The notes beneath the pieces are model-generated. The model was not told the DNA's origin. It searched no databases and was given only the letters and a program-made list of their open reading frames with translations. A stretch of 64,000 nt of DNA from Actinomycetota bacterium (GTDB lineage Bacteria; Actinomycetota; Thermoleophilia; Gaiellales; Gaiellaceae): contig VAWH01000018.1 of the NCBI GenBank assembly GCA_005888315.1, forward strand, positions 1-64,000, read 5' to 3'. Positions 57,140 through 64,000 of the stretch are shown here, piece by piece (position 1 is the first letter of the stretch; each line of letters opens with the position of its first letter). The translations under genes were made by a program, and so were the position numbers.

Positions 57140-58804
57140 ATGGCCCGTCCGGCCACGCGCAACATCGGCCGCCTCTCCGAGATCGCGCAGGTCGCGGTCA
57201 AGCATGGATTCGGCTACTTCTTCGAGCGCCACCGCCTGACCGATCTCGTCCCTTGGATCGGCCGGGACGGTAGCGTCGAGACGCCCACGGATCGGGGCCG
57301 CCGTCTGCGGGAGATGCTCGACGAGCTCGGCCCGACCTTCGTCAAGTTCGGCCAGCTGCTCTCGACCCGTCCCGACATCGTTCCGCCCGACGTCGTGCTC
57401 GAGCTGCAGAAGCTTCAGGACGACGTGCGCCCGATCCCGTTCGCCGACGTCGAACGCGTGATCTCGGAGGAGCTCGGCATAACCATCGAGCAGGCCTTCC
57501 TCGAGTTCGACGAGCAACCGACCGCGGCGGCCTCGATCGGGCAAGTGCACCACGCCGTGCTTCCGAACGGCGAGCGCGTCGCGGTCAAGGTCCAGCGTCC
57601 CAACGCGCCGCGCCAGATCGAGTCCGACATCTCGCTGCTCTACCAGGCAGCCCGCCTCGCCAAGGAGCGGGTCCGGGCGCTTGATTTCATCGACGCGGAG
57701 CAGGTCGTGGACGAGTTCGCCCGCTCGATCCGCGGCGAGCTCGACTATCGGGCGGAGGCGCGCAACGCGGAGGCGTTCCGACGCAACTTCGCGGGGCAGG
57801 GGGACGTGAAGATCCCGCGCGTCCACTGGACCTACACGCGCCGGCGCGTGCTCGTCCTCGAGCTGCTCCAGGGGGTACAGGTGGCCGATCTCGACTTGGC
57901 AAGTCTGGGCGAAGGCGAGCGGCGTGAGCTCGCGTACCGGATCGCCGAGACCTGGATGACGATGATCTTCCGGCACGGGTTCTTCCACGGTGACCCGCAT
58001 CCCGCGAACATCTTCGTACTGGACGGCGGGGCCGCGGTCGGCCTCGTCGATTTCGGCCAGGTCGGCAAGCTCACCGACGAGGACATGTCGAAGCTGACCG
58101 GCCTTTTCATCGACGCCGCCAACGAGCGCGTCGATGCGATGCCGCGACGGCTCGCGGAGCTCGGCGTCCGCTACCCGCGCGAGCGCGAGGAGGAGTTCAC
58201 GGACGAGCTTCGCGACGTCTACTACCGCTACTACGGCGTCAGCCTGGCCGAGATCGACCCACTGCAGGTGATCCGGGAGGCCTTCGAGCTCATCTACCGG
58301 TTGAACCTGCGGCTACCGACCCGATTCGTTCTCCTCGACAAGGCGATCGCCACCCTCGCTTCTGTCGGGGCCGAGCTGTACCCGGATTTCAACGTCTTCG
58401 AGGTCGCGAAGCCGTACGCGCGGAATCTGATGATCGAGCGGTTCTCACCCGAGCGAATTCTGTCGCGGGCCCAGAAGGAGTCGAGCGAGTTCGTCCGGAT
58501 TGCAGCAACGATGCCGTACCAGGTGCACGACTTCCTCGAGCAGATCCGCGACGGACAGATCGAGGTCGGGTTCGTGCACAAGGGGCTCGACGACTTCATG
58601 CACAAGGTCGATGTCGCCTTCAATCGGCTCGTCGTCGCGCTGATCGTCGTCGGTGGACTGATCGGGTCCAGCCTGATCGGAATCTTCGCGAAGCACGGGC
58701 CGTTCGTCTTCGGGGTCAACTTCCTTTCCTTCCTCGGATTCCTGCTCTCCGGAGCCCTCGGGATCTGGCTGCTCTGGGGAGTGATCCGTTCCGGACGGTT
58801 ATGA
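57140..58804 (+). CDS. UbiB/ABC1/AarF-type atypical protein kinase
   Basis: A 554-residue ABC1-family protein. The KxGQ motif is FVKFGQLLSTRPD, the A-rich loop is AAASIGQVHHA, the ATP lysine VAVKVQRP, the catalytic segment HGDPHPANIFVL (HGDxHPxN), and the DFG-equivalent LVDFGQVG. Two C-terminal membrane helices (about residues 500-550) are present, as in UbiB. Such proteins support isoprenoid quinone synthesis or lipid handling. It has no neighbouring quinone genes, so the biological role stays open. Start ATG 57140. Confidence 0.93.
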   Translation: MARPATRNIGRLSEIAQVAVKHGFGYFFERHRLTDLVPWIGRDGSVETPTDRGRRLREMLDELGPTFVKFGQLLSTRPDIVPPDVVLELQKLQDDVRPIPFADVERVISEELGITIEQAFLEFDEQPTAAASIGQVHHAVLPNGERVAVKVQRPNAPRQIESDISLLYQAARLAKERVRALDFIDAEQVVDEFARSIRGELDYRAEARNAEAFRRNFAGQGDVKIPRVHWTYTRRRVLVLELLQGVQVADLDLASLGEGERRELAYRIAETWMTMIFRHGFFHGDPHPANIFVLDGGAAVGLVDFGQVGKLTDEDMSKLTGLFIDAANERVDAMPRRLAELGVRYPREREEEFTDELRDVYYRYYGVSLAEIDPLQVIREAFELIYRLNLRLPTRFVLLDKAIATLASVGAELYPDFNVFEVAKPYARNLMIERFSPERILSRAQKESSEFVRIAATMPYQVHDFLEQIRDGQIEVGFVHKGLDDFMHKVDVAFNRLVVALIVVGGLIGSSLIGIFAKHGPFVFGVNFLSFLGFLLSGALGIWLLWGVIRSGRL

Positions 58805-58809
58805 CCGCA

Positions 58810-58865
58810 GAAAGTGCTGCGCACTTTCCGCGGGCTAGTTTGTCGCCTCGCTGCGCTCGCGAGAT
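58810..58865 (+). repeat. Hairpin repeat family C, copy 2
   Basis: GAAAGTGCTGCGCACTTTC (58810-58828) is identical to the hairpin at 51581-51599. The downstream part CGCTGCGCTCGCGAGAT aligns with CGCTTCGCTCGGGAGAT of copy 1, with TTGTC shared as well. It starts 6 bases after the stop of the UbiB-like gene. Confidence 0.8.
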
Positions 58866-58880
58866 CGGACAAGACCGACC

Positions 58881-58894
58881 TCGACAGCTGTCGA
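58881..58894. promoter_or_regulatory. Perfect 14-bp palindrome upstream of a response-regulator gene
   Basis: TCGACAGCTGTCGA is an exact palindrome 80 bases upstream of the ATG at 58975, near a CGAAAG/CTTTCG pair (58892 onward). It is a candidate operator for the downstream regulator or another dimeric DNA-binding protein. Confidence 0.4.
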
Positions 58895-58974
58895 AAGTTC
58901 GGTGGATCTTTCGTTTCAGATTCGCGGCAAAGGACATCTAGTCAAGCCGCAAGCTCGGCGGTACCTTCGCCGCT

Positions 58975-59688
58975 ATGAACGCCGTGCTGCTCGCCGAGCC
59001 GGAGCCGTCGACCAGGGAGTTCCTCCAGCGCCACCTCGCAGACGACGGCTTCGACGTGCTCGGCGCCGAGGCAGAGCGGGAGGCGCTGGAGCTCGTGGAA
59101 CGTCTGCAGCCGTCGCTCGTTCTCTCGTCGCCCGAGCTGTGCCGCCGCCTTCGCGAGGGCGAGCCCGGGCGCTCGTGGAACCGCGAGGTGCCGGTGATCG
59201 TCCTCGGCTGCAGCGAGGCCGACACCATCGACCGCGTCCGCGCGTTCGATCGCGGCTGCGACGATTACGTGCCGCGTCCGTTCCATTACGACGAGCTGCT
59301 CGCACGGATCCGCGCGGTGCTCCGCCGCACCTCGCCGTCCCTACGCGATCGGCTCGAGGCCGGGCCAATCGCAGTCGACCTCCTGACGCGGCGCGTGGCC
59401 ATCCACGCCCGTCCGGTGACCTTGCCCGCGAAGGAGTACGACCTGCTCGCGAAGCTAGCGACCGAGCCGGAGCGGGTCTTCACGAAGGAGCAGCTGCTGC
59501 GCGAGGTCTGGGGCTACCTCTCGCTCGGCCGCACCCGAACGCTCGACTCGCACGCCTCCCGCCTGCGCCGGAAGCTCCGGCAGGCCGGCGCCGGCCCTTG
59601 CGTCGTCAACGTGTGGGGCGTCGGCTACCGGCTCTTGGACCAACCGGCTGGGGAAAGTCTCAACGGCACGGGCCTTGTCGAGCAGTAG
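58975..59688 (+). CDS. OmpR-like regulator with degenerate receiver domain
   Basis: A 237-residue orphan regulator from ATG 58975. The receiver lacks key residues: the acidic pair is AEPEP (E8 instead of Asp-Asp), the phospho-acceptor position reads LVLSSPEL (Ser where Asp is expected, near 51), the Thr/Ser is in VLGCSEAD, and the conserved Lys is Arg (DDYVPRPF). The winged-helix domain is intact (LPAKEYDLLAKLATEPERVF, LREVWGYLSLGRTRTLDSHA, VWGVGYRL). It probably acts independently of phosphorylation. No histidine kinase adjoins. Confidence 0.9.
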   Translation: MNAVLLAEPEPSTREFLQRHLADDGFDVLGAEAEREALELVERLQPSLVLSSPELCRRLREGEPGRSWNREVPVIVLGCSEADTIDRVRAFDRGCDDYVPRPFHYDELLARIRAVLRRTSPSLRDRLEAGPIAVDLLTRRVAIHARPVTLPAKEYDLLAKLATEPERVFTKEQLLREVWGYLSLGRTRTLDSHASRLRRKLRQAGAGPCVVNVWGVGYRLLDQPAGESLNGTGLVEQ

Positions 59689-59731
59689 GCGGCGCGCCCC
59701 GGCAAAGCCAGGGCGCCCGCGTGACTCATCT

Positions 59732-60136
59732 CTATGACTTGAAGATGTTCAGGAGCTCCTGAAACACATTGACCGTCGGCGTGTTCGGCTGCCGGACGAT
59801 CGCCGGCGTCGGTCGGGTGACCTGCTGCAGGTCGCCACAGGTGTTGAAGTCCGCTACCGGCGTGGTGCCGAAGGCGGCCGGATTTGCCCCCTGCAGCGCA
59901 TCGGCCGTCGCGGCCGAGCTGCAAGCTCCGTAGAGAAGCGCCACGACCGCAAACGTTTGGGTCTGTAGAAGCCTCGTGTTGGTCTTCTTGAGCGTCTTCT
60001 GGAGCGTCTTCACCTGTCCCTGCAGCGTCCGGATCTGGGCTGCCATTCGCCGGGGGCTCGGTGTGGCCGCGGTCGCCGGCACCGCGAGGGTTAATGCGAT
60101 TGCGAGTGCAAAAAGGGCTGCGAGTGCCCGCCTCAT
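59732..60136 (-). CDS. Exported small coiled-coil protein
   Basis: A 134-residue protein from ATG 60136, with an AGGAGG site 8 bases upstream. A signal peptide (RRALAALFALAIALTLAVPATA) leads to a heptad coiled coil (AAQIRTLQGQVKTLQKTLKK), a hydrophobic/Cys segment (VALLYGACSS...FNTCGDLQ), and a Pro/Thr-rich part ending LNIFKS. Function unknown; it is likely envelope-associated. Confidence 0.72.
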   Translation of the reverse strand: MRRALAALFALAIALTLAVPATAATPSPRRMAAQIRTLQGQVKTLQKTLKKTNTRLLQTQTFAVVALLYGACSSAATADALQGANPAAFGTTPVADFNTCGDLQQVTRPTPAIVRQPNTPTVNVFQELLNIFKS

Positions 60137-60198
60137 CTTCGGTCCTCCTAGGTCGTAGACCCCGTGTGAGGTTCGTATATCCGACGCCGGAGGAAGGG

Positions 60199-60765
60199 TC
60201 AAGCGAGGAGCGCGCCCTCGAGTCGAAGCAGCTGGTGCTTCCGCTCCAACCCGCCCGCGTAGCCGACCAGGGATCCATTGGCTCCGACGACCCGGTGGCA
60301 GGGCAGCACGATCGGGACGGGGTTGCGGTTCATGATCGTCCCCACCGCCCGCGCGGCCCGCGGCTTGCCGGCGCGGGCGGCGAGCTCGCCGTAGGTCGTC
60401 ACCTCGCCGAACGGGACGCGACCCAGCTCCTCGAGCACCGTGCGGCCGAAGTCGCGGGCGAGGCGGAGGTCGACGTCGAGGTCGAACCGCTTGCGCTTGC
60501 CTTCGAAGTACTCGTCGAGCTGCCGCCTTGCGGGGTCGACGGGTCGCGTCGAGCGGAGCACCCGCGAGCCGAAGCCGCGGGCCAGCCTTTCGACCTGCGC
60601 GTCGGGATCCGCCTCGTACGAGATCACGCAGAGACCGCGGTCGGAGATGCCGACGAAGAGCTCGCCCAGCGGTGAGTCGACCACGTCGTATGCGACGTCG
60701 AGCAGCCCCTCCTCCGCGGCTGCGGCACGGAAGCGGGAGTCGAGCTCTGCAGAGACGTTCGTCAT
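60199..60765 (-). CDS. ogt: Methylated-DNA-[protein]-cysteine S-methyltransferase
   Basis: A suicide DNA-repair enzyme that removes alkyl groups from O6-alkylguanine. The 188-residue product has the N-terminal alpha/beta part (VDSPLGELFVGISDRGLCVI) and the DNA-binding/active-site domain with GEVTTYGELAARAGKPRAARAVGT as a region, then IVLPCHRVVGANGSLVGYAGG. The acceptor Cys is in PCHRV. Its ATG overlaps the stop of the upstream ECF sigma gene, so the two are coupled. Confidence 0.95.
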   Translation of the reverse strand: MTNVSAELDSRFRAAAAEEGLLDVAYDVVDSPLGELFVGISDRGLCVISYEADPDAQVERLARGFGSRVLRSTRPVDPARRQLDEYFEGKRKRFDLDVDLRLARDFGRTVLEELGRVPFGEVTTYGELAARAGKPRAARAVGTIMNRNPVPIVLPCHRVVGANGSLVGYAGGLERKHQLLRLEGALLA

Positions 60766-61229
60766 GATCGCTTGCTCCTTTCTCGCAGACGGCGTACCCC
60801 CGAAGAGGTTGCCTGGCGGGCGGCGTCCTCGGACGAACCGAGCGCGGCCGCAATTTCGTCGTAGGGAAGATCGAAGCCGTAGCGAAGGACGACGGCGGCG
60901 CGTTCCTTCGGCGGCAGGTTGTCGGTGAGATGACCGAGCTCGGCGTGGGGGGGAAGGCCGTCCTCGACGGCGAGCTCGTGTAACCAGGGCGAAGCCATCG
61001 GCCGCCGCCGACGCGTCTCGTCGATCGCGACCCGCGTCGCGATTGTGAACACCCAGGCGCGGAGGTGCCGCCCGTTGCGGAGCTCCGGATAGGCTCGGAG
61101 CGCGCGCAGGAAGGTCTCCTGGAAGGCGTCCTCGGCGCCCTGCCCGAGCAAGCGCCGCAGGTGGGCGAAGACAGGGTCCTTGTGCTCCTCGTAGAACGTC
61201 TCGAACGGCGGGATGCGCACCGGCTCCAT
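60762..61229 (-). CDS. ECF-type RNA polymerase sigma factor
   Basis: A 155-residue sigma-70 family protein from ATG 61229. Region 2 is visible (FYEEHKDPVFAHLRRLLGQG, AEDAFQETFLRALRAYPELR, AWVFTIATRVAIDETRRRR) and region 4 (LPPKERAAVVLRYGFDLPYDEIAAALGSS) is complete. No anti-sigma gene is near. Cotranscription with ogt suggests control of, or by, an alkylation or stress response. The start is divergent from mraZ, with about 96 bases between. Confidence 0.9.
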   Translation of the reverse strand: MEPVRIPPFETFYEEHKDPVFAHLRRLLGQGAEDAFQETFLRALRAYPELRNGRHLRAWVFTIATRVAIDETRRRRPMASPWLHELAVEDGLPPHAELGHLTDNLPPKERAAVVLRYGFDLPYDEIAAALGSSEDAARQATSSGVRRLRERSKRS

Positions 61230-61286
61230 CTTCTGCTGAAACGCGTCGGCCTGTCGAGTTGTGAGATGTGGTGGAAAAGGGTTGCC

Positions 61287-61322
61287 AAGTGGGAGTAAGT
61301 GGTTTAAAGTGGTGCGAAGTGG
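61287..61322 (+). promoter_or_regulatory. MraZ operator: four direct AAGTGG repeats
   Basis: AAGTGG occurs at 61287, 61297, 61307 and 61317 with an exact 10-base spacing, ending 3 bases before the mraZ start codon. This matches the multiple TGG-type boxes bound by ring-shaped MraZ on one face of DNA. The last repeat also serves as the ribosome-binding region. Autoregulation of the division cluster is therefore likely. Confidence 0.82.
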
Positions 61323-61325
61323 ACC

Positions 61326-61760
61326 ATGCTGGTAGGCGAGCACGAGCACACGATCGATGACAAGAACCGCCTCACGCTCCCGGCCAAGTTCCGTCAGGCA
61401 TTCGCAGACGGACTCGTTCTCACCCGGGGAATCGAGCGGTGTCTCTACGCCTACCCGCGCAGCGAGTGGGCCGCAACGGTCGAGTCCCGGCTGCGCGAGC
61501 TCGACCCGCTCAGCAAGGAGGGCCGCTTGATCCGGCGCTACTTCTTCTCCGGGGCAGCCGAGGCGGAGCTGGACAAGCAGGGCAGGGTGATGGTGCCGCC
61601 GTCGCTGGGCGAGCATGCCGGGCTGGGGAAGGAGGTCGTCGTGGCCGGAATCCACGACCACCTCGAGATCTGGGACCGCGCTTCGTGGCGCGCGCACCTG
61701 GACGAGATTGAAGGGAGTGCTGAGGATGTTGCCGAGCGCCTTGCAACCAAACGCGACTGA
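61326..61760 (+). CDS. mraZ: Transcriptional regulator MraZ
   Basis: MraZ is the DNA-binding first gene of the division and cell-wall cluster. The 144-residue product shows both AbrB-like SpoVT repeats: GEHEHTIDDKNRLTLPAKFR and AELDKQGRVMVPPSLGEHAG. It starts at ATG 61326, directly after four AAGTGG boxes. It overlaps the rsmH start by 35 bases, so translation is coupled. Confidence 0.95.
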   Translation: MLVGEHEHTIDDKNRLTLPAKFRQAFADGLVLTRGIERCLYAYPRSEWAATVESRLRELDPLSKEGRLIRRYFFSGAAEAELDKQGRVMVPPSLGEHAGLGKEVVVAGIHDHLEIWDRASWRAHLDEIEGSAEDVAERLATKRD

Positions 61761-62682
61761 TCACGTTCCCGTACTGGCCGACGAGGTCCGGCAGCTGCTT
61801 GCGATCGAGCCTGGCGAAACCGTTGTCGACGCGACCTTCGGGGCGGGCGGCCACGCGGCGCTGCTCGCCGCCGACCTGCGCGGCGAGGGCCGGCTGATCG
61901 CGATCGACCGCGATCCGACCGCGCGCGCGTACTTCGATCGCTTTCGCAAGCAGACCGGCGTCCAGGGAAGATTCCTCCGCGGCGACTTCGCCGTCGTGCT
62001 CGAGCAACTCGCCGATAACGGCGCCCGGGCGGACGCGATCCTCTTCGACCTCGGGGTCTCGTCGATGCAGATCGACCGTCCCGAGCGAGGCTTCTCATAT
62101 GCCGCCGACGCGCCGCTCGACATGCGGATGGATCCCTCCGTGGACTACTCGGCCCGCGAAGTCGTCAACGAGGCCTCCGAGCGCGAGCTGACCCACATCT
62201 TCCGGCAGTACGGCGAGGAGCGCTACGCGAAGCAGATCGCCCGCGCGATCGCGCGCCGGCGCCGCGAACGGCCCTTCGAACGGACGGGCGAGCTCGTCGA
62301 GACGATCAAGACTGCGATTCCGGCGCCGGCCCGTTTCGGCGACGGCCATCCCGCGAAGCGGGTCTTCCAGGCGCTTCGGATCGCTGTCAACGATGAGCTC
62401 ACCGCGCTCGAGGACGCCTTGCCCCCGGCGGTCGATCTCCTCAACCCGGGCGGGAGGCTGGCGGTGATCAGCTTCCACTCGCTCGAGGACCGGATCGTCA
62501 AGCGCTTCCTCCGCGACCAGGAGCGGGGCTGCACCTGCCCGCCGGACTTTCCCATCTGCGTCTGTGGACAGGAGCCGGTGCTTCGTGCGACGCCGCGGCG
62601 GGCGATCCGGCCGAGCTCTCGCGAGACCGCCGGCAATCCACGCGCCGCGTCGGCGCGCTTGAGGGCGGCGGTGAAGGTTTAG
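61726..62682 (+). CDS. rsmH: 16S rRNA (cytosine-1402-N4)-methyltransferase RsmH
   Basis: RsmH (MraW) methylates N4 of C1402 in 16S rRNA using S-adenosylmethionine. The 318-residue product has HVPVLADEVRQLL, the AdoMet loop VVDATFGAGGHAALLAA, FDLGVSSMQIDRPERGFSY and AVISFHSLEDRIVKRFL, all family markers, and the Cys-rich CTCPPDFPICVCGQ near the end. The TAG stop straddles the first bases of a fold-back repeat. Confidence 0.96.
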   Translation: MLPSALQPNATDHVPVLADEVRQLLAIEPGETVVDATFGAGGHAALLAADLRGEGRLIAIDRDPTARAYFDRFRKQTGVQGRFLRGDFAVVLEQLADNGARADAILFDLGVSSMQIDRPERGFSYAADAPLDMRMDPSVDYSAREVVNEASERELTHIFRQYGEERYAKQIARAIARRRRERPFERTGELVETIKTAIPAPARFGDGHPAKRVFQALRIAVNDELTALEDALPPAVDLLNPGGRLAVISFHSLEDRIVKRFLRDQERGCTCPPDFPICVCGQEPVLRATPRRAIRPSSRETAGNPRAASARLRAAVKV

Positions 62683-62844
62683 TGCCCCATCCAGCAATAC
62701 ATGCCGGCTTCTGGCCCGCGATCACGCGGCGCCAGAGTCCACCCTCGCTCTTGCCAAGGCTGCCAGCCTTGGCCGCGAGCGAGTGCGGTCTCTGGCTTGG
62801 TGCTCGCGACCCAGAAGCTCGGCGGCATTACTGGAAGGGGCACT
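62681..62844 (+). repeat. Fold-back repeat, copy A3 (164 bp)
   Basis: The ends AGTGCCCCATCCAG and CTGGAAGGGGCACT pair (13 of 14), and the whole copy can fold on itself. It is flanked by TA at both sides (62680-62681 and 62844-62845). It abuts copy A4 directly, in the same orientation, and the two differ at only a few positions, so the pair arose by a recent tandem duplication. It lies between rsmH and ftsL. Confidence 0.92.
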
Positions 62845-63008
62845 AGTGGCCCATCCAGCAATACATGCCGGCTTCTGGCCCGCGATCACGCGGCGCCAGA
62901 GTCCACCCTCGCTCTTGCCAAGGCTGCCAGCCTTGGCCGCGAGCGAGTGCGGCCTCTGGCTTGGTGCTCGCGACCCAGAAGCTCGGCGGCCTTACTGGAA
63001 GGGCTACT
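62845..63008 (+). repeat. Fold-back repeat, copy A4 (164 bp), tandem with A3
   Basis: The ends are AGTGGCCCATCCAG and CTGGAAGGGCTACT. It is nearly identical to A3 in the core, with a few substitutions near the arms. Its right end, GGAAGGG, falls 7 bases before the ftsL ATG at 63010 and is the only ribosome-binding-like sequence there, so the element probably supplies the ftsL translation signal. Confidence 0.92.
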
Positions 63009-63009
63009 G

Positions 63010-63396
63010 ATGGCGTCCTGGCACGAAGCGGCCGCCGTCGCCGCGCCGAGGCCGCGCCGCGCACCGCGTCCGAAGCCGAAGCCGCGTGCGGTGCCACGCC
63101 GGAAGGCGGCGGCGAAGGCCGGCGTCGCGGGTGGCCTTGCCTGGATCATCGTCGGCTCGGTTCTGCTGGCCGGAATCGTCGCGCTCAACGTCGCAGTCCT
63201 GCGGCTGAACATCCGGCTCGACCACATGAACAACGAGCGCGAGCAGCTGCGAGCTGAGAACGCGGCGCTCGGCGCGAAGCTCTCCGGCGCCGCCTCCTCG
63301 CCGCGCATTCAGGCGCTCGCCAAGGCGCGCGGGTTCGTCCCCGCCGATCCGACGACGATCGGCTACGTCGACCTCACACCCGGCCGCGCGCGTTGA
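63010..63396 (+). CDS. ftsL: FtsL-like cell division protein
   Basis: A 128-residue bitopic protein from ATG 63010. A basic Pro/Arg/Lys-rich cytoplasmic N-terminus (APRPRRAPRPKPKPRAVPRR) is followed by one membrane helix (about 44-63, LAWIIVGSVLLAGIVALNVAV) and an extracytoplasmic leucine-type coiled coil (LNIRLDHMNNEREQLRAENA). Position between rsmH and the penicillin-binding protein gene and the topology define it as FtsL (septum formation). Its TGA overlaps the start of the next gene. Confidence 0.85.
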   Translation: MASWHEAAAVAAPRPRRAPRPKPKPRAVPRRKAAAKAGVAGGLAWIIVGSVLLAGIVALNVAVLRLNIRLDHMNNEREQLRAENAALGAKLSGAASSPRIQALAKARGFVPADPTTIGYVDLTPGRAR

Positions 63397-64000
63397 GCGG
63401 CCGGCTCGCGAACCGGCGGATCCGCCTCCTGCTCGCCGTCTTCGCGATCGTCTTCGGCGCCACGGTGGCTCGCGCCGTCTGGCTTCAGGGGGTTCGCGCG
63501 CAGTCTCTCGGCAGGATGGCGGCGAGCCAGCACCGCCGGACGGTCACGATCGCGGCGAACCGCGGCACGATCTATGACAGCACGGGCGTCCAGCTCGCGA
63601 TCGGGGAACAGGCGATGACGGTCTACGCCGACCCGTTACAGATCCGCGACGCGACGAAAGTCGCGCCGCTCGTCGCACGGATCCTCCGCCTCGACCCGAA
63701 GCAGGTCTACGAGCAGCTCTCCGACCGTGCGCACGGCTTCGTCTACGTCGCCCGCAAGGCCGACGCGGCGCGTGCCGCGAAGCTCGAGCGCCTGCACATC
63801 ACAGGCCTCGGGTTCTATCCGGAAGAGCGGAGGTTCTACCCGCAGCACTCGATCGCGGCGCAGGTGCTCGGCTATGCCGGCGTCGACAACCATGGCCTGT
63901 CGGGGCTCGAGCTCTCGCTCGACCGTCCGCTGGCGGGACGCCCGGGACGGGAGACCCTCGTCCGCGACCCGTTCGGCCACGTGCTCGACTCGATCGTCTC
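63393..64000 (+). CDS. ftsI: Septal penicillin-binding protein FtsI (N-terminal part, runs off the window)
   Basis: The frame opens at TTG 63393, overlapping the ftsL stop, and continues past 64000. It encodes a basic N-terminus and membrane helix (IRLLLAVFAIVFGATVARAVW), then the class B PBP pedestal: RRTVTIAANRGTIYDSTGV with its conserved RGxIYD, EQAMTVYADPLQI, and VLGYAGVDNHGLSGLE (the G-x-x-G-L-E-xx-xx motif). The transpeptidase domain lies beyond the edge. Order after ftsL supports FtsI/PBP3, cross-linking septal peptidoglycan. Confidence 0.92.
   Translation, partial: MSGRLANRRIRLLLAVFAIVFGATVARAVWLQGVRAQSLGRMAASQHRRTVTIAANRGTIYDSTGVQLAIGEQAMTVYADPLQIRDATKVAPLVARILRLDPKQVYEQLSDRAHGFVYVARKADAARAAKLERLHITGLGFYPEERRFYPQHSIAAQVLGYAGVDNHGLSGLELSLDRPLAGRPGRETLVRDPFGHVLDSIV

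Noticed and set aside
62681-63008. Possibility that the tandem repeats are a CRISPR array
   Set aside because: The units are 164 bp, palindromic and abutting without unique spacers; no cas genes are present.
62701-63097. Open frames on both strands inside the tandem fold-back elements
   Set aside because: They repeat in every copy, run in both directions and have no ribosome-binding site or start-site logic; they come from the palindromic repeat itself.

Overview
The window is a GC-rich bacterial chromosome segment with densely packed genes, many GTG/TTG starts and frequent 4-base stop/start overlaps. Content and order (pdxS/pdxT-yebC-ruvCAB, recJ, a bifunctional RelA/SpoT, a fused SecDF, a fused PafBC regulator, mraZ-rsmH-ftsL-ftsI) point to an actinobacterium. 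My best guess is the Thermoleophilia (Gaiellales/Solirubrobacterales), an inference from gene content only. I saw no rRNA, tRNA, CRISPR array, prophage or intact insertion sequence.

Layout. 1-6,500: vitamin B6 synthase genes, YebC and the RuvABC resolvasome, with a membrane-protein gene broken by an in-frame TAG. 6,500-13,100: small genes, a decayed oligopeptide-type binding-protein gene, recJ and rel. 13,100-24,800: a structured gene-free stretch, a phosphomannomutase operon, a large cyclase/ATPase/TPR regulator, an endonuclease IV-like gene, a zinc-ribbon/M23 peptidase group, mntH with a DtxR/MntR-type box, and hpt. 24,850-31,100: DUF47-Pit phosphate uptake, then a compact operon of metallophosphoesterase, cyclic 2,3-diphosphoglycerate synthetase, 2-phosphoglycerate kinase and class II fructose bisphosphatase, then a SufT-like gene. 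31,100-50,200: mixed metabolic, regulatory and exported genes, a transposase scrap, queG with a sensor kinase, PafBC, zinc-ribbon proteins, a frame-broken hydrolase-cyclase gene, 3-hydroxyacyl-CoA dehydrogenase and a two-component pair. 50,600-58,800: queA-tgt-yajC-secDF, an acyltransferase and a UbiB-type kinase. 58,900-64,000: a response regulator with a degenerate receiver, an ECF sigma factor coupled to ogt, and the start of the division cluster behind a four-unit MraZ operator.

The two most unusual signals are these. (1) At least three families of short hairpin repeats sit immediately after stop codons. The most striking is a fold-back element of about 165 bp, nearly palindromic end to end and mostly flanked by TA, with four full copies plus one collapsed copy. 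Two abutting copies separate rsmH from ftsL inside the cell-division cluster, and in several places the upstream gene's TAG stop straddles the element boundary. (2) The apparent operon for cyclic 2,3-diphosphoglycerate is a pathway characterised in thermophilic methanogens; here it is coupled to gluconeogenic fructose bisphosphatase in a bacterium.

Other themes are queuosine synthesis (queG here, queA-tgt 17 kb away), cyclic-nucleotide signalling (two class III cyclase genes), DNA repair (ruvABC, recJ, ogt, endonuclease IV-like, PafBC), and several genes in decay: 1537-2484, 6883-8061, 31099-31164 and 41887-43162.
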